From Symbiodinium sp. CCMP2592 (taxonomy: Eukaryota; Sar; Dinophyceae; Suessiales; Symbiodiniaceae), in NCBI GenBank assembly GCA_905221615.1, contig CAJNDT010006135.1, positions 794,501 to 858,500 on the forward strand: a DNA stretch of 64,000 nt. Direction: 5' to 3'. The position numbers and the translations under genes are program-made. The notes under the pieces are model-generated. The model was not told the origin of the DNA, ran no database searches, and was given only the letters and a program-made list of their open reading frames with translations. Below are positions 17,545 through 29,165 of the stretch, one piece after another; position 1 is the first letter of the stretch, and every line of letters starts with the position of its first letter.

Positions 17545-18834
17545 CAAGCGCTTCACTAAAGCGACATACGTTAAGTAACCTAGGTCAAGCGTGTTACTAT
17601 GCTCAAGGAATCTCAAGGGCTGGGTACCCGAAACCCTGAAACCTAGACCCTACACCCTAAATCCTAGCTTAAAATGATGTATACGGAGGGCAGTCAGCAA
17701 GCATATTACTCGGGGGCAATTAGAAGGCTGCCGAGCTTCAAACAAGTGAAGCTCAACCTGAACGGCTTAGGGGTTAAGCTTAAGGTTCAAGATGACCCCT
17801 AAGAGTGCAGGTTCTCATATAAAGCACATGTATACATGTAGGCCTCAAAGGGCTCCTATAGCTACATATCTAGATAGTAGGGACGTGGACCCTGAGGGAA
17901 ACATAAGGAATCCGACACTCTAAGCCCTAAACCGTGGAAGCCTAAACATGTAGGTTTGCTCCACAGTCTACAGCTTTCCCTACAGAAACCAAAATCCATA
18001 GTAAAGCACTCCCATGTGCTTTGCCTATGTGGGACCGAGAAGGAAAGATATTGAAACCCTAACTGAGCCTCATGGGAATTATGGTATATTATATTCCTTG
18101 TTATGGGCAATAAAGGATTTACGCCATCAACCGTTTGAAAGGGGCTACAAGGGTTCCTTGAAAAAAGCCTCTGTATGGATACTGTAAGAGTTTAGGAACT
18201 TAGTATGACGTAGTAATTTAGGGTCCCTCAAACCCGTTAACCTAAAACCTGCTGTAGCGCGTTACTACTGCCTTGCAAAGCATGTGTGAAGCTTGTTTTT
18301 ATAAGGCCCAGCGCTTTCAGCACCCTTCAAGTCAGTACTGTACTACATTGCAAGCACTCAACATGACTTCAAACACCTGTGAACGTCGCTAAACTATGCT
18401 GGCAGCAGCAAAAGTAAAAAAGGCTTGCGCCGCACCGTCCTGATCCCCAAGCCCCAAACCCTAAACCCGACACCTAAGACATAGACCCCACGCCCTCAAC
18501 TTAACCCTAAAGTGTGACGCCAAAACCCGAAACGGTCCTTGATCTGCACGTAGTTCACTTTAGCAACCTCCGGGTCGAAGGGTGGTGCCTGAAGCGATTA
18601 TGGTTTAGGGTTCAGCATAGTAGGGTGTAAGGGTTTTGGGTTTTGGGCCAGCAGTTTAGGGTTTGTTGGTTTGTTGTAAGCTGCTGGGACGTCTTGAGCA
18701 AAGGGTTTCTGGCAGGATCTGAACTGTTCCACTTAGACTTGCGCTGCTTAAAGGTTGTGGCTTAAAACGTTTTAGGACACAAGGCTTTGTAACGTTTAAG
18801 GAATTTGACTTGGGGTCTTGGCACTGGCATTATA
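17545..18834. other. Gene-poor stretch
   Basis: CCCTAAA-type degenerate text with one half of a family D element at 18067-18134 (TATTCCTTGTTATGGGCAAT … GCCATCAACCG). No gene was recognised. Confidence 0.5.
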
Positions 18835-19026
18835 GTGTGTGTATATATATACACACAAGTTTGTATGTATATATGTATATATATGTAAGTTTGTATGTAT
18901 GTATATATATATATGCATGTATACACATATGTGCACATGCACACAGACATATAATTACACATGTAAGCATACACATACACATGACATATGTGTATGTATA
19001 TATGTACGTATGCATACATGTCATAA
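18835..19026. repeat. TA/CA/TG microsatellite cluster
   Basis: Alternating purine-pyrimidine runs (GTGTATATATAT, CACATACACATGACATATGTG) keep all six frames open, which creates spurious ORFs. Confidence 0.9.
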
Positions 19027-19856
19027 CATAGATGTCAAAATGAGTCACGGAAACCACCGGACATCCACAAGACCTTAGTCTAGATCTTAGGGCTGCCGAC
19101 GGCAGTTTATCCCAAAAAGCGTTAAGTATTGCGATGACTTTGGAACCTACAAGTTCAGAGATCCAATAACCTGCGGTTTTCAGGGAATAGCCTCATGACC
19201 GTCAGCGTAGACGGTGGTGGTGTTATTTGCGGAAAATCATCCTCTTTCTCCAACCTAAACCCTAAACCCCTAAACCCTAAACCCTAGTCAAACCTGGAAC
19301 ACCAGAGACGAGAGCTGGGTATCAGGCCGCTGGCACATCCACACGCTCGTAGCCTGGCAACAGAAGCACAGAAGGCCCAATACCACTGAATTTAACAAAG
19401 TTACTTTGGAGTGTACGGTAAGTAGAAACGGTAAGCTACGGGCTTCTTGAACTTAGGGGTCTTATTATGGGGATGCTTGTATAGAGTCTGCTGCAGGTTG
19501 TGTCTGTACAGGGTCTGCTACGTTTTTCGGAAACCGTCAAGGGTGGCCAGGAGCGGGAGTAACCCCAAGCACCTGTAATGTCCCTCCACTCTGCCTTAAC
19601 ACGCACCGAACACGGGATCCAAATATGGTGCCCTGAATAACAGGATCCGTACTCTAAGGACCCCAAAATAGGGTAAACCCTAAACCCTTTATAGAACCCC
19701 CTATAGTTCCCTTATAGATCCCTTCAAAGGAACCCCTTGGGTCCCCGTATTTTCGGAAACTCCCATGTGGCGTCTGGCAAAATTCGGAACACAAGGCTGT
19801 AAACTCATGAAGTCCTCAAGGCTCCTGGAACCTCATTCTATAGGGACCTTAATACC
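19027..19856. other. Gene-poor stretch
   Basis: It contains a CCCTAAA run at 19255-19290 and the right end of a family G element at 19740-19770 (TTTTCGGAAACTCCCATG). No gene was recognised. Confidence 0.45.
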
Positions 19857-19974
19857 CAGACCCCCCGGGAGGATCTAGAAAGTAGATCTCCTAATTGGGG
19901 CCCTATATTACTAAGGGTACTTTATAGGAACCCCCATTAAGGGATCAACTTGTTGGATCCTCCCGGGGGTCTGG
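19857..19974. mobile_element. Foldback element, family O
   Basis: CCCAGACCCCCCGGGAGGATC against GATCCTCCCGGGGGTCTGGG, an almost perfect inverted repeat. A diverged relative is at 61092-61180. Confidence 0.85.
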
Positions 19975-21388
19975 GTACCTACAACAAGGTTCCCTTAAAG
20001 GGTTCCTTTTAAAGGGGTCTATTTGGGGTCTACAAGGGTTACTGTAGTTGGGTTCTATGATATGGGGGCCTTAATAATTAGAATAGGAAGACTCTCGTGT
20101 CTGGGCTGTAGGGGTTACCGACTAGTTAGGTTACTAGGTCGGCATTACTTCACAAACATCCGAGACCGCTTGCATGGCGTTATGAAGCTGTACAAGCCGC
20201 TGCCAACCGTTCCAGCAGAGTGTAGGGCTCAACCAGTCAGAAAGCTTTCAGGCTTTCGGATTTAGAGGGGCATGGGTTCACCACCCTACAGGCTAAGGCT
20301 TAAAAAGGCAGCTTAGGGTTTGCAAGGCCCAGGGTTACAGGGTTTAGGGTTTTGCTTGCCAAATCACCCTGAAGCCTACAACCTAAACAAGACACCCGTT
20401 TCCCCCCACCTTTGAAGTGCTTCCTCTCGGTGCCCTCGGGGAGAACGAGCTTGAGACCTCGCTGCGGTTCAGGCCGGGATTTCGGGTTTGAAGAGTTCAG
20501 TTTAAGGTTTAGGATTTAGGGTTTAGGGTTTAATTGAAGAGTTTAGTTTACCGGGTCTGCCAGGAATTCCCATGGAAATCCGTAGGGTCCTTGTCAGTTA
20601 GAATCGGGCTTTGGAGCCCACTATACTACACTTATAGTAACGAACCCACAAAAAAATGTAGGCAAGTTTATTTAAGGCACCAGAAATAGTTGGTCTTAGG
20701 GTAACAAAACGCACGAAGCTGTCGGGTTTGTACACATCCACACTCTCCTGACATTCCTGCATCCTGAACCCTGAAAACCCTTGGCGCCCATAAACCTTCA
20801 AACGCAAACCCTAAACCCCAAAACCTTAAACACCCTAAACCCTGAACCCCAAATGACCCCAAAGCCCTAAACCCTTAAACCCCTAAGCCCCAAAAATGCC
20901 AAAAAAAACACCCTAAAACCCCCTAGCCCTGTACACCCTCAACCCCACCATCCCAAACGAATCCAAAAGCCCGACATCCCTGAAACCTAAACCCATCAAT
21001 CCTAAGCACCAAATGCAGCGGCATTTACACTAAAAGCAAGGTTACGGGTTTGATTAAACTATAATAATATCCTTTTACAGGGACGTGTGGATGGCAGGAT
21101 ATTACTGCAGACGGCACGGCTCATCTCAACCCTCGGGCCTCTCACAGGGTGCATGTGCCTTAGATTTGCGTTTGAAGCTTTAGGGTTTCGGGTTCTGCAG
21201 CTCTGAACCATTTTCTGAGGGTCAGGCCCATCCCAGCCAAGTTGGATTGATGGATGTTCTTGCTCTTGTTCTCACCTGGGCTGCACGTGATAGGGTTTGG
21301 GGGCTTCCCGGGGTTAAGGATACTCAGTAGACTTGCTAGGTCAAACGAACCTCCAAGCAGGAATGAGGGTATACCGTAAGTCTCGTCA
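19975..21388. other. Gene-poor, CCCTAAA-rich stretch
   Basis: Includes a truncated family N end at 20057-20092, telomere-like runs at 20505-20535 and a CCCTAAA-rich tract at 20800-21000. Short frames are not supported. Confidence 0.5.
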
Positions 21389-21465
21389 GTGAGATCCCAA
21401 GCCGCCTTGGCCCGCAAAGCCCAAACCCTCCCGCAGAAAGCCCAGGACCTTTTGGGGAGCCTTAG
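21389..21465 (+). mobile_element. Intron-shaped dispersed repeat, family Y
   Basis: Starts GTGAGATCCCAAGCC and ends GCCTTAG, with the same boundaries as the copies at 6930 and 33338. Confidence 0.55.
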
Positions 21466-22242
21466 GGTGGGGCCTCTTTAGGGCTTAGGTCTTTGGAAAT
21501 GTAGGTTCTGTCAACATGGGGACCTCACGAACTGAATGACCTAGGGCATTTGGGTTTTTTTTGAGATGGCCCCCCCTGGCGCCCCGAGTTTGGGCGCGGC
21601 TCCGGGTTACAGACCTGGAGGATTGGGGGCTTGCTTAGGAGCTTTAGAGATTAGGGTTTAGGGTACTTTGAGGTCAGGTGCCGTGTCTCTGGGCAGTCTT
21701 TCAGGGGTCGTGGGGGCCATATAGAGCACACTCTGCCTGCAACGCTTACTACACAATATCTTGGCAGCCAGAACGATTGGCAATCCTGTGGTGTGATGAT
21801 TTGCCATCGAAACCCTACAACAAGCTCTATTGACCCCTTCACCCTAGTTTCCAAACAATACAAGCCCTCTAAACAGTATAACCCTCATAAGCACTACAAA
21901 CACTCTCAGCCCAAAACCATTAAACTTTAAATCCTGAACCCCTAATAGCCTAAACCCCATCATGGACCCTACAAGCTGTAAACCCCTCGGCCCTATAAAC
22001 CCTATAAGACTTGTAAACCCTAAACCCTACACCCTACTCAGAAAAACACACTATAAAGTCTATGAACTATATAAACCGTATGAACCGTATAAACACCACA
22101 AGCACTATAAGCCCTAAACCTACTCGAAAACTCTCCTAACTATTTATGCAGTGCAGAAGGCTCGAGGATTTTGCGGCCACCAGAGGCTTCTTGATCTCCA
22201 GCTCCTCGGTCCGAGGGACTTTCAAGGCCGAGTTCAATTGTG
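21466..22242. other. Gene-poor stretch
   Basis: CCCTAAA, TATAAACC and similar degenerate units fill 21840-22130. No gene was recognised. Confidence 0.5.
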
Positions 22243-22563
22243 TAATGTAGGGGCCTCAATAATTAGAACAGGGGTTTGCGGGCCCATTATACTAAATGAT
22301 AAGGAATCCCAAAACAGTATAGGTAGTTATTAAGGCTCCGGAGCTTTGGGAGGTTTTGTGCGAGTTTTGACGGAGTTTTGCAAGGAAGCTGATCGGAGAC
22401 AAGGTTTGGGTTCCTCTAAGGGGTTTAGGGTTCTACAAAGGATCTATTTGTTGCGGCCGAAACAATTTACAGTACATTATTATTCTTACGGGCTCCTTGT
22501 GATAATTATTATAGTACGATATACCCCAAAACCCTATTCTCATTATTCAGGCCCCTACATCAC
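22243..22563. mobile_element. Family N element (22243-22345) and half copy (22500-22563)
   Basis: The first has TAGGGGCCTCAATAATTAGA and AGTTATTAAGGC ends. The second is the reverse-oriented end only (ATACCCCAAAACCCTATTCT…GGCCCCTA). Confidence 0.75.
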
Positions 22564-22652
22564 TGCAAGGCTGGCGGGAAGGGTCGCTATCTTCGACCCT
22601 TTCAGGGCAGTCCTGCTGGGTTCTTGTTGAGGGGTTTTAGTTTAAGTAACCA

Positions 22653-22686
22653 TGGTTTAGGGTTTAGGGTTTAGGGTTTAGGGTAT
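22653..22686 (+). repeat. Telomere-like array
   Basis: Four or more clean TTTAGGG units. Confidence 0.9.
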
Positions 22687-22689
22687 GGA

Positions 22690-23676
22690 TCCATAGTAAA
22701 TAACATGGTTTCTCTAGTATGGTAGCTTGAATCAAGCCCCTTAACAGGAACCCACACTAGGGCGGCTGCATCGATTTCCTCCGGATCCGCACTCAAGGAT
22801 GCCAGTAACCTGGCACGTCTTGGCAATTCACGCTCTTTCTGTTTATGCCTTTGGCTTTAGGGCTTGGGGTGTAAGGCGATACAGGGCGTGTTCAAGATGT
22901 GGCCGGGTTGACGTTCACGGTGGAAACTGGCCTTAAACAGGGTCCTCGTAAGCCCAATACCTTTTCGGGACAAAAAGGTCAAGCTGCCTATAAATAAGGC
23001 CGCACGCAAGCCATGTACTTAAACCTTTCCTCATCAGCTGAAATGCAAAAAAAAGCATTTCCAATCCGAAGCGGTTATAACCTCCGAGACTAGTGCTCTA
23101 ACAACTCAGCTGGCAATACTACACCCAACAAGAGTCGAACCCTAGTAGAGTCTTGCAAGTTCAGCTTGAGCCACAAACCCTGAACCCAAGAACCGAAACT
23201 TCTCTTGTCCATTTGAGGGAGGGATCCGGAGACCCTTCGGGATCATACTACCGAAGTCTTTCTATCGCATCTCCCCCCCCCCCCCCCCCACCCCGCCACC
23301 AGGGCAAACCCAAAAAACCAACTCAAGGCCTCAAAGCCTTTAAAGCCCACAGCCCTGCACCCTCAACCCCAAACCGCACTCCCCTAAACCCTGTAAAAAT
23401 TACCAGAACCTACTTTTTGTAGGATCGACTTATGAGCCCTGATACAGAAGATACACTAAACCCTATTGTGATTGTTTAGATCCCTATAGTCGCCTCTTGG
23501 CTGCTTAGGAGAAGCGATCTCCCTTGGAACAGGCTCGGTTGTAGGTTGGCTAAAGTTTAGGATTCCTTAAGGGCTCTGCCAGAATTCCTTTACTGGTTCC
23601 TTAAGGGACACGCGTGGTGCAGGTGACAGCTGCAGAATCTAATGGCGCTGAGGCGAGACTGTGAGGCCACAGATCT
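22690..23676. other. Mostly unassigned; tRNA-like relic and poly-C tract
   Basis: It holds a C run at 23274-23291 and the tRNA-like segment listed separately. Open frames around the poly-C are not convincing. Confidence 0.4.
23050..23141 (-). other. tRNA-like relic (A-box-like segment)
   Basis: On the minus strand, CCAGCTGAGTTGTTAGAGCA resembles a tRNA D-arm/A box. It is followed by a partly pairable anticodon arm (loop CTCGGAG). The T-arm is degenerate, and a GGGTTCGACTC B-box-like motif lies upstream instead of downstream. It is a tRNA pseudogene, a SINE remnant or chance. Confidence 0.2.
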
Positions 23677-23783
23677 TCCCAAAGGGTCCTATGTACCGAT
23701 ATAGTAGAATGTAGGGTTTCCATATTAGGAACTACAATTATGACTTAGGGAAGTACCCCCCCCTAACAGTACATAGGCCTTTA
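23677..23783. mobile_element. Foldback element, family K
   Basis: CCCAAAGGGTCCTATGTACC left end; the right end is damaged (TACATAGGCCTTTA). It abuts the coding candidate at 23786. Confidence 0.75.
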
Positions 23784-23785
23784 TG

Positions 23786-24206
23786 GGGTTCAAGCTTAGC
23801 GCAAGATTGCTCTGAAGTGTGATGCCCTCGTTGCAGTCGTCTCTCAAGGTGCCCATGGAAGCTGAAGATTCGAGTCTGATGACGAAGACCTTGCGCAGAC
23901 GATGCAAGACTGCTCTGGTGGGGATCATTTTGAAAATATAAATAATATAAAATATTATAAAAATAAGAATAATAAAAGATACCTTCCCCAGGCTTGTGGG
24001 TGGGTGTGCTGACGTCCGTCACAGCACGGCTTCTGGACGAAGAGGGACCTTGATGGTTCTGAGTCTGGGCTTGGCTGAAGCGTTTCCTTGCCAAGCGAGT
24101 GGACCATTCGTACGGCGGCCGTGGAAGGAGTTCTCCGTCTTCTTGGATTGCCTAGGGCTTGAAAGGACTTCGAACGGTCACAAGCCGGCGGCGGAGCCAT
24201 GGGCAT
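23786..24206 (-). CDS. Candidate two-exon gene with a short AT-rich intron
   Basis: Exon 1 (24206-23983) starts at ATGCCCATGG and gives 74 Pro/Ser/Arg-rich residues. Exon 2 (23914 downwards) gives about 42 residues including RLRKVFVIRLESSASM. The intron 23915-23982 is 68 bp, AT-rich and GT…CAG, and the split codon rebuilds Arg in phase. The plus strand also offers an acceptor (CCTTCCCCAG) with open frames on both sides, but those phases do not match the obvious donor. Strand is therefore not certain. No family was recognised. Confidence 0.35.
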
Positions 24207-24431
24207 TGGACGGAACTCCCAAGCCCAAAACCCCCAAACCCTAAGCCCTAAATCGACCGTTTGGGAAAAGCAATATTATATTCTTAATCTGCATATTCAA
24301 ATACAAAGGAACCACAGGAACAACAAATAGATAAAGACAAAGAAATTAGAACCACGTGTCGGCAGGACTGTAAGGCGGCGGAGTGAGCATTCCTGAGCTC
24401 CGGAGACTCACCAAAAAAACCCTAAACCGGA

Positions 24432-24492
24432 AGGCTTTAGGGTTTAGTTAGGGTTAGAGTTTAGGGTTTAGAGTTTTAGGGTTTAGGAGTTT
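24432..24492 (+). repeat. Telomere-like array
   Basis: Degenerate TTTAGGG units. Confidence 0.8.
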
Positions 24493-24633
24493 GCTCTGAC
24501 CCCTATAGTGCCTTTAAAGGGTAGCCTATTCTAGAACCCTATAATACCCTTAGGGCTATAGGGCTTAAAGGGTTTCCTGAACTGCAGAGTCTCCAATCAA
24601 CCCCCAAAAGTATGTACAACAAAATCCTTTTAT

Positions 24634-24743
24634 AGATGGGTGGTTGTCAAAATTAGGGTCCCTTGTTGGGTACCCTAAATATTTGGTGCCGTATTAGATT
24701 ACGGACCCAAAAAAAGGACCCTAATTTTGACAACCACTGAGAT
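24634..24743. mobile_element. Foldback element, family H
   Basis: AGATGGGTGGTTGTCAAAAT and TAATTTTGACAACCAC ends. Confidence 0.85.
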
Positions 24744-24812
24744 GTTGTGCGAATGGTTTGCTTACTCTTGGCGGATTAGGTAAACTCCAAGCCCTCGCCT
24801 TTGAAATTGAAT

Positions 24813-25318
24813 CCCAGAAAGTTTTAACATGGACTTAGGATGGTTGATGCTGCGATCCCCTATGCTTTGCCTTAGAGAACCTCAAAACCCTAAAGCCCTA
24901 AACCCTAAGCCCCCAATCCCTAAACCCTATATTCCCCAAACCCCAAGCCTATCTCCTCACCTTCGACACTGAACCCCACACCTACACTTCCAGACTTGAA
25001 TACCAAATATCGGGGTTTTGGGGTTTAGGGGTTGCGGGTTTAGAGTCGTAGCAGGTAAGGATTCAGGGTTTAGGGTTTAGGGTTTAAAGGGTTTAGGGGT
25101 AAGAATATAATATATAGTAGAAGCCCGAAAGTTGGAACATGGGTTTAGGAGGATTAGTGCCAGGATCCCTTATACTTGACCTTAAGGGCATGGGGATAAT
25201 GATGTTCCAACTTTCTGGCTTCCCCTTTAGGGCCTTAATAATCAAAACAGGGTTTTGGTGTATGTTATACTACAACTTTAATAAGAAGTTATTTAGCCTC
25301 CTACAGTATTGGAGTATG
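24813..25318. mobile_element. Family C partial, telomere-like block, family C, then family N
   Basis: A half C element lies at 24813-24885. CCCTAAA/TTTAGGG runs follow at 24880-25100. A well-preserved C element is at 25119-25226 (GAAAGTTGGAACATG…CATTATCC…GTTCCAACTTTC). An N element joins directly at 25225-25318. Confidence 0.75.
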
Positions 25319-25490
25319 TAATGTGGGATTGCAAAGGGATACTTGTCTTAATTCAAAACTTCCTGCGAAACAGGGTCACTCTCAACAGTCTGGTGCGCAT
25401 GCCGCAGTGAAACACAACATCCTCATCATTGCCCTAATCGTTTCTATCCTAAACCCTACAGCTCAAAAACGTAACCACCTTCTACTAGAG

Positions 25491-25621
25491 GGTCCACATA
25501 TACTCTACTAGACGGTCAATATATACTACAAGTACCAGTATGGAACTGGGTCGTAAACGACCATCCTCATGATGGTTTCAGGCACCTAATTTAATTCCAC
25601 AAAAGTAGTATATGTGGACCC
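25491..25621. mobile_element. Foldback element related to family E
   Basis: GGGTCCACATATACTCTACTA and TAGTATATGTGGACCC form the ends. The CATCCTCATGATGG core resembles family E. Confidence 0.65.
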
Positions 25622-25640
25622 ACTCGGCATGGTATCGAGA

Positions 25641-25744
25641 ACGGTTGATGATATGAATCCTGCATAACCCATAATAAGGAAGAATATACCATGATTCCCA
25701 TAGTCTAGGGCCAATAAAGTAATGCAGGATGTATATCATCAGCC
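25641..25744. mobile_element. Foldback element, family D
   Basis: ACGGTTGATGATATGAATCC and a GATGTATATCATCAGCCG end. Confidence 0.85.
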
Positions 25745-25749
25745 GGAAT

Positions 25750-26929
25750 CAACTGCAAAAGACATCCTGGAGATCTTTTCGCATACGACTTTGTCGCAGA
25801 TGCCACAATGTAGAGCTTTGGGACAACGCTTACAGCTCATGAAAGACATTCCTAAACCCTCACAGAACCGACTGAATCGCAAGAGCCTCCATATCGAATT
25901 TTCTGAAAGCAATACAACCTTCATTGCAACCAGATGCAGATCAGTCGGGATTAAAAGCCGCATAGACTTGCATTAACATTAAGCCTTACTTGCAAAAACC
26001 CTTTAAACGTAAAAACCCCGGAACTCCTAAACCCTAACCCCTAAACCCTAAACCCACAAAGCAGGCACAGGCGTTCCAGAAGCTGAGAAGTAGACTCAGA
26101 GCTGGGTTTGTTTTCGCGGATGGCAGCCTGCAAAAGAGGGTCTGAAGTCTATTGGTTCCTTAAGGGGATCTATAGGGTTCCTTATAAGGATCCATAGGGT
26201 TTAGGGTTTTGGTGTTTAGGTTTAGGGGTTTAGGGTTTAGGATTTAGGAGTTTAGCTTGGGTTTAGAGTTTAAGGTATTCGGTTCTTCTTTCAACCAAGG
26301 GCTTCCAGTCAGGTTACCTCAGCCCCCGAAAAAAAAACTTTAAGGACGTATATTTAGACATCCTTGTCGGAGGGTTTGGAGTCTTGACAGCTTGGGCACG
26401 GTTTAGGGTTTGGGCCTAGGGTGTTTAGGGTGTGGAGCTCAGAGTTTAAAGTGCGTAGGGTTTAGGGCTTCGTGCCTGGACCAGCTAGCTAGTACAAGTG
26501 TAAGCTGAAGACGGTATAATACTCAGAAGCTCGTACGGCGACGTGCTGTCGGACACTGATACTTTTGAAGACAATCATTATGGCTACTATGTGTGTGCGG
26601 GTGTGTGCGCGTGCGCGTGTGTGTGTGTGTGTGTGTGTGTCAACTCTTTCCGCCTTTCTGGCGGAGGACGGGGTACGAAGCCCAGCTGATGCTTCGTCCG
26701 CCTAAACCCTAAACCATGTAAACCTTGAACCCTAAGCCCTGAATCCAAACCCCCAAACCCAAACCCAAACCCTAAACCGCCTTCTTGTTCATCTTCCCTA
26801 AACCCTCCAAACCCTATAAACCCCATAATCCCTATAACCTACACACCCTATAAACCCCACAAGCCCTAAAACCCCTACAATAAACCCTACAACCCTAACC
26901 CCTACAACCTACACTCTACACTCTAAACC
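25750..26929. other. Gene-poor stretch with telomere-like and GT repeats
   Basis: CCCTAAA runs lie at 26028-26056, TTTAGGG runs at 26190-26270 and 26400-26470, and a (GT)n at 26590-26640. An open stretch at 25750-25976 on both strands is unsupported. Confidence 0.5.
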
Positions 26930-27475
26930 CTAATGAGCCTTCTTGTTCATCTTGGCGTTCTGCCCCAAACCCAAAACCCTATAAACTCTAAACCCTATAA
27001 GCCCTAAACCCTCATCTGTGTTCTTGTTCATCTTGGCGCTCTTCTTCTAAACCCTAAACCAATGAACCAACCCTAGACGCCCTAAACCCTAATCAGCCTT
27101 CTTGTTCATCTTGGCGTTCTTCTTCCTTGAGCTCCAAATATTACACCCCAAACTCTAAGCTCTAAACCCTACACCCTCTACGCCCTAAACCCTAATCGGC
27201 CTTCTTGTTCATCTTGGCGTTCTTCTCTCTAAACCCTAAACCAATGAACCAACCCTAGACGCCCTAAACCCTAATCAGCCTTCTACGAAACCCTAAACCC
27301 TGAACCCCATGCAAACACTAAACCCTAAACCCTATAGTCCCTTATATAACCCTAATCGGCCTTCTTGTTCATCTTGGCGTTCTTCTTCTCGCTCTCGGAC
27401 ATGACCGAGATGCGAGGACCTGAGCCGGACGTCTCCACCAAGGGCTCACGGGAGCCGCAAGAATGAGGGTTCAGG
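26930..27475. repeat. Array alternating a coding-tail fragment with CCCTAAA repeats
   Basis: The motif CTTCTTGTTCATCTTGGCG recurs at about 26939, 27018, 27096, 27197 and 27361, with a shorter copy near 26772. Each is separated by CCCTAAA text. On the minus strand the motif reads NAKMNKKAD then TAG. Only the rightmost copy continues into longer coding sequence. Confidence 0.8.
27352..27475 (-). CDS. Coding-like exon, source of the repeated tail
   Basis: About 40 codons ending in SVMSESEKKNAKMNKKAD and a TAG that runs into GGGTTA. The upstream part is Ser/Gly/Pro-rich. An AAG|GCCGAT could be a GC donor instead of a stop. The lysine-rich end is repeated in the neighbouring array. No family was recognised. 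Confidence 0.4.
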
Positions 27476-27792
27476 GTGTAGGGTTTAGGGTTTGGGGTTT
27501 AGGGTGTAGGGTTTAGTTTAGGGTTACAGGGTTTAGGGAATGATTAGCATCAAGTTGTGTGGGGGACATAATAGTATAGCGATATGGGGACAGAGCGGGG
27601 TGTAGGGGTTTAGGGTAGTTTAGGGGTGTCTTTAAAGGGTTCCTATTAAGGGATCTGTAGGGCTTAGGGCTTCTGGCTTTTTTTGTAGAGGGGTTGAGTG
27701 GTGCTGGGTGTGGCAGCTAGGTGTCGTTCGAGTATCTTGGAAGCCAGCACGCTCTGCATTCTCTGCCTATCTCTCCCTAGGAGTGAGGCAAA

Positions 27793-27922
27793 GCCCGGAC
27801 CTTCCAATACCCCTTCCCTTAATTGAGAAGGAACATATGTACACTCATTCATTTGATGGATCACATTTTCATTGGGGGTATATTCCTTATTTGACATTGA
27901 GGGATGCTATTGGAAGGTCTGG
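27793..27922. mobile_element. Foldback element, family A (diverged)
   Basis: CCCGGACCTTCCAATACCCCT and GGGATGCTATTGGAAGGTCTG ends. Confidence 0.75.
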
Positions 27923-28029
27923 GAGCCTTAAAGCTGGTTTATGCCCTAGGCCCTAGGCTCTTTGATGACAACATGTGCTACGCAGGGACACAGACCGGGT
28001 TTTAAGGAAGTCTCTGAGCCGTTAAGACA

Positions 28030-28141
28030 CCTAGACCAAAGAGTAACCCAGGCATAAAAAGGATGCCCTTTTTGGTTTAAAGGGGCTTAAAAGGGAACCT
28101 GAACCCTAAAAAAGGGAATAAGGGCCTACTCTGGGTCCTAG
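28030..28141. mobile_element. Foldback element, family Q
   Basis: CTAGACCAAAGAGTAACCCAG and TACTCTGGGTCCTAG ends. A close copy is at 34384 and a shorter one at 47700. Confidence 0.8.
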
Positions 28142-28457
28142 ACACGGTCCCTCAGGGTTTCAGGCCTAAACCCGAAGCCCTCGACACATTGACAAATCTA
28201 AACAGTCAACCGACACACTTGAACCAAGGTTCAGGGTGCAGCCGGTGTGTGAATCCGATGAGTAGGTATGTACATATGTCTAGCAGCTGGACCACACTAT
28301 CTCAAACCCACTATGATCCGAAAGCCTTTCACGTCTGCAACCCAACAACCCAAACACTCAAAACCCAGAGGACGTGTGGTCCAGCAGGAAAGCGCTACAA
28401 AGTAGATGCAGTACCTGTGTCTGGGCGGTATTGGGGAGTCATGATAATGTAGGGCTT

Positions 28458-28573
28458 ACTTGGAGGCCCTGTTGACTTAGTAAGTCTACTTAGTATCCCC
28501 CAGAAACCCTATTATAATCCCCATAACCCACCTTACTAACCCTACTTACTAAGTCAAAAGGGCCTCCAAGTAA
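28458..28573. mobile_element. Foldback element, family B
   Basis: TACTTGGAGGCCCTGTTGAC and GTCAAAAGGGCCTCCAAGTA ends. Confidence 0.85.
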
Positions 28574-28632
28574 GCCTTTGGGATATCAGGGCTCTGGGGC
28601 CTCAGGGGCTTTAGCTCAAATCCCTGCATGAC

Positions 28633-28742
28633 CCCAGACCTTCCAAGACCCCCTTCATTAAAGAATATACCTTAAATTATAGTAGGATCCTTAATATGAT
28701 TTAAGGTATATTCCTTAATTAAGGGATTTTGGAAGGTCTGGG
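28633..28742. mobile_element. Foldback element, family A
   Basis: CCCAGACCTTCCAAGACCCCC and AGGGATTTTGGAAGGTCTGG ends. Confidence 0.9.
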
Positions 28743-28935
28743 ACTATACCCTGCGAGGCTAGAGCCTGCTACGTCAGACGGAATTGACAGTACCGTTCAG
28801 TAGTGCCTGCACTCAAAACCCGACTCAACCCTAAACCCCAAAATTTACTAATCCCTAAACCCCAAAAAACCCTAATCCCCTAACCCCTAATCCCTAAACC
28901 CTCGGTAAGCCATGTCAGGCACATTTTTTATAAGC

Positions 28936-29165
28936 TCAAGCGATCCTCTTGCACGCCGCTGTAAGCAAAGGCGTCCTTGAATTGGAAGCCAATCCGTCCA
29001 TCACGTACAAGAACTCCTCGTTGGGGCGGGATGGATCTGGCGGGTAAAGATCTTCAGGGAGAAAGTGGCATGAAACAGCTACTCAGAATCGAAAACGCTC
29101 ATGTTTGCCTTTAAGCGGTCCTTGGGGTGAAAGCAGATTCGTGCAAGGTCGTTTGCAGTAAATTA
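28936..29165 (-). pseudogene. Coding-like segment with a frame break
   Basis: Reading downwards, one frame gives ICFHPKDRLKANMSVFDSE and then TAG near 29084. A second frame continues at once with FLPEDLYPPDPSRPNEEF and later VMDGLASNSRTPLLTAACKR before TGA at 28936-28938. The two halves look like one protein split by a 1-nt indel, so this is either a decayed gene or a sequence error. No family was recognised. Confidence 0.45.

Noticed and set aside
23050-23141. A functional tRNA gene
   Set aside because: The T-arm is degenerate and the acceptor stem does not pair; kept only as a low-confidence relic.
23163-23175. TTGTGGCTCAAG on the minus strand, resembling the end of the dinoflagellate spliced leader
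   Set aside because: Only about 11 bases match and no adjacent coding sequence is visible, so chance is likely.
26587-26826. Gly/Phe-rich ORF
   Set aside because: It is a translation of GT and CCCTAAA repeats.
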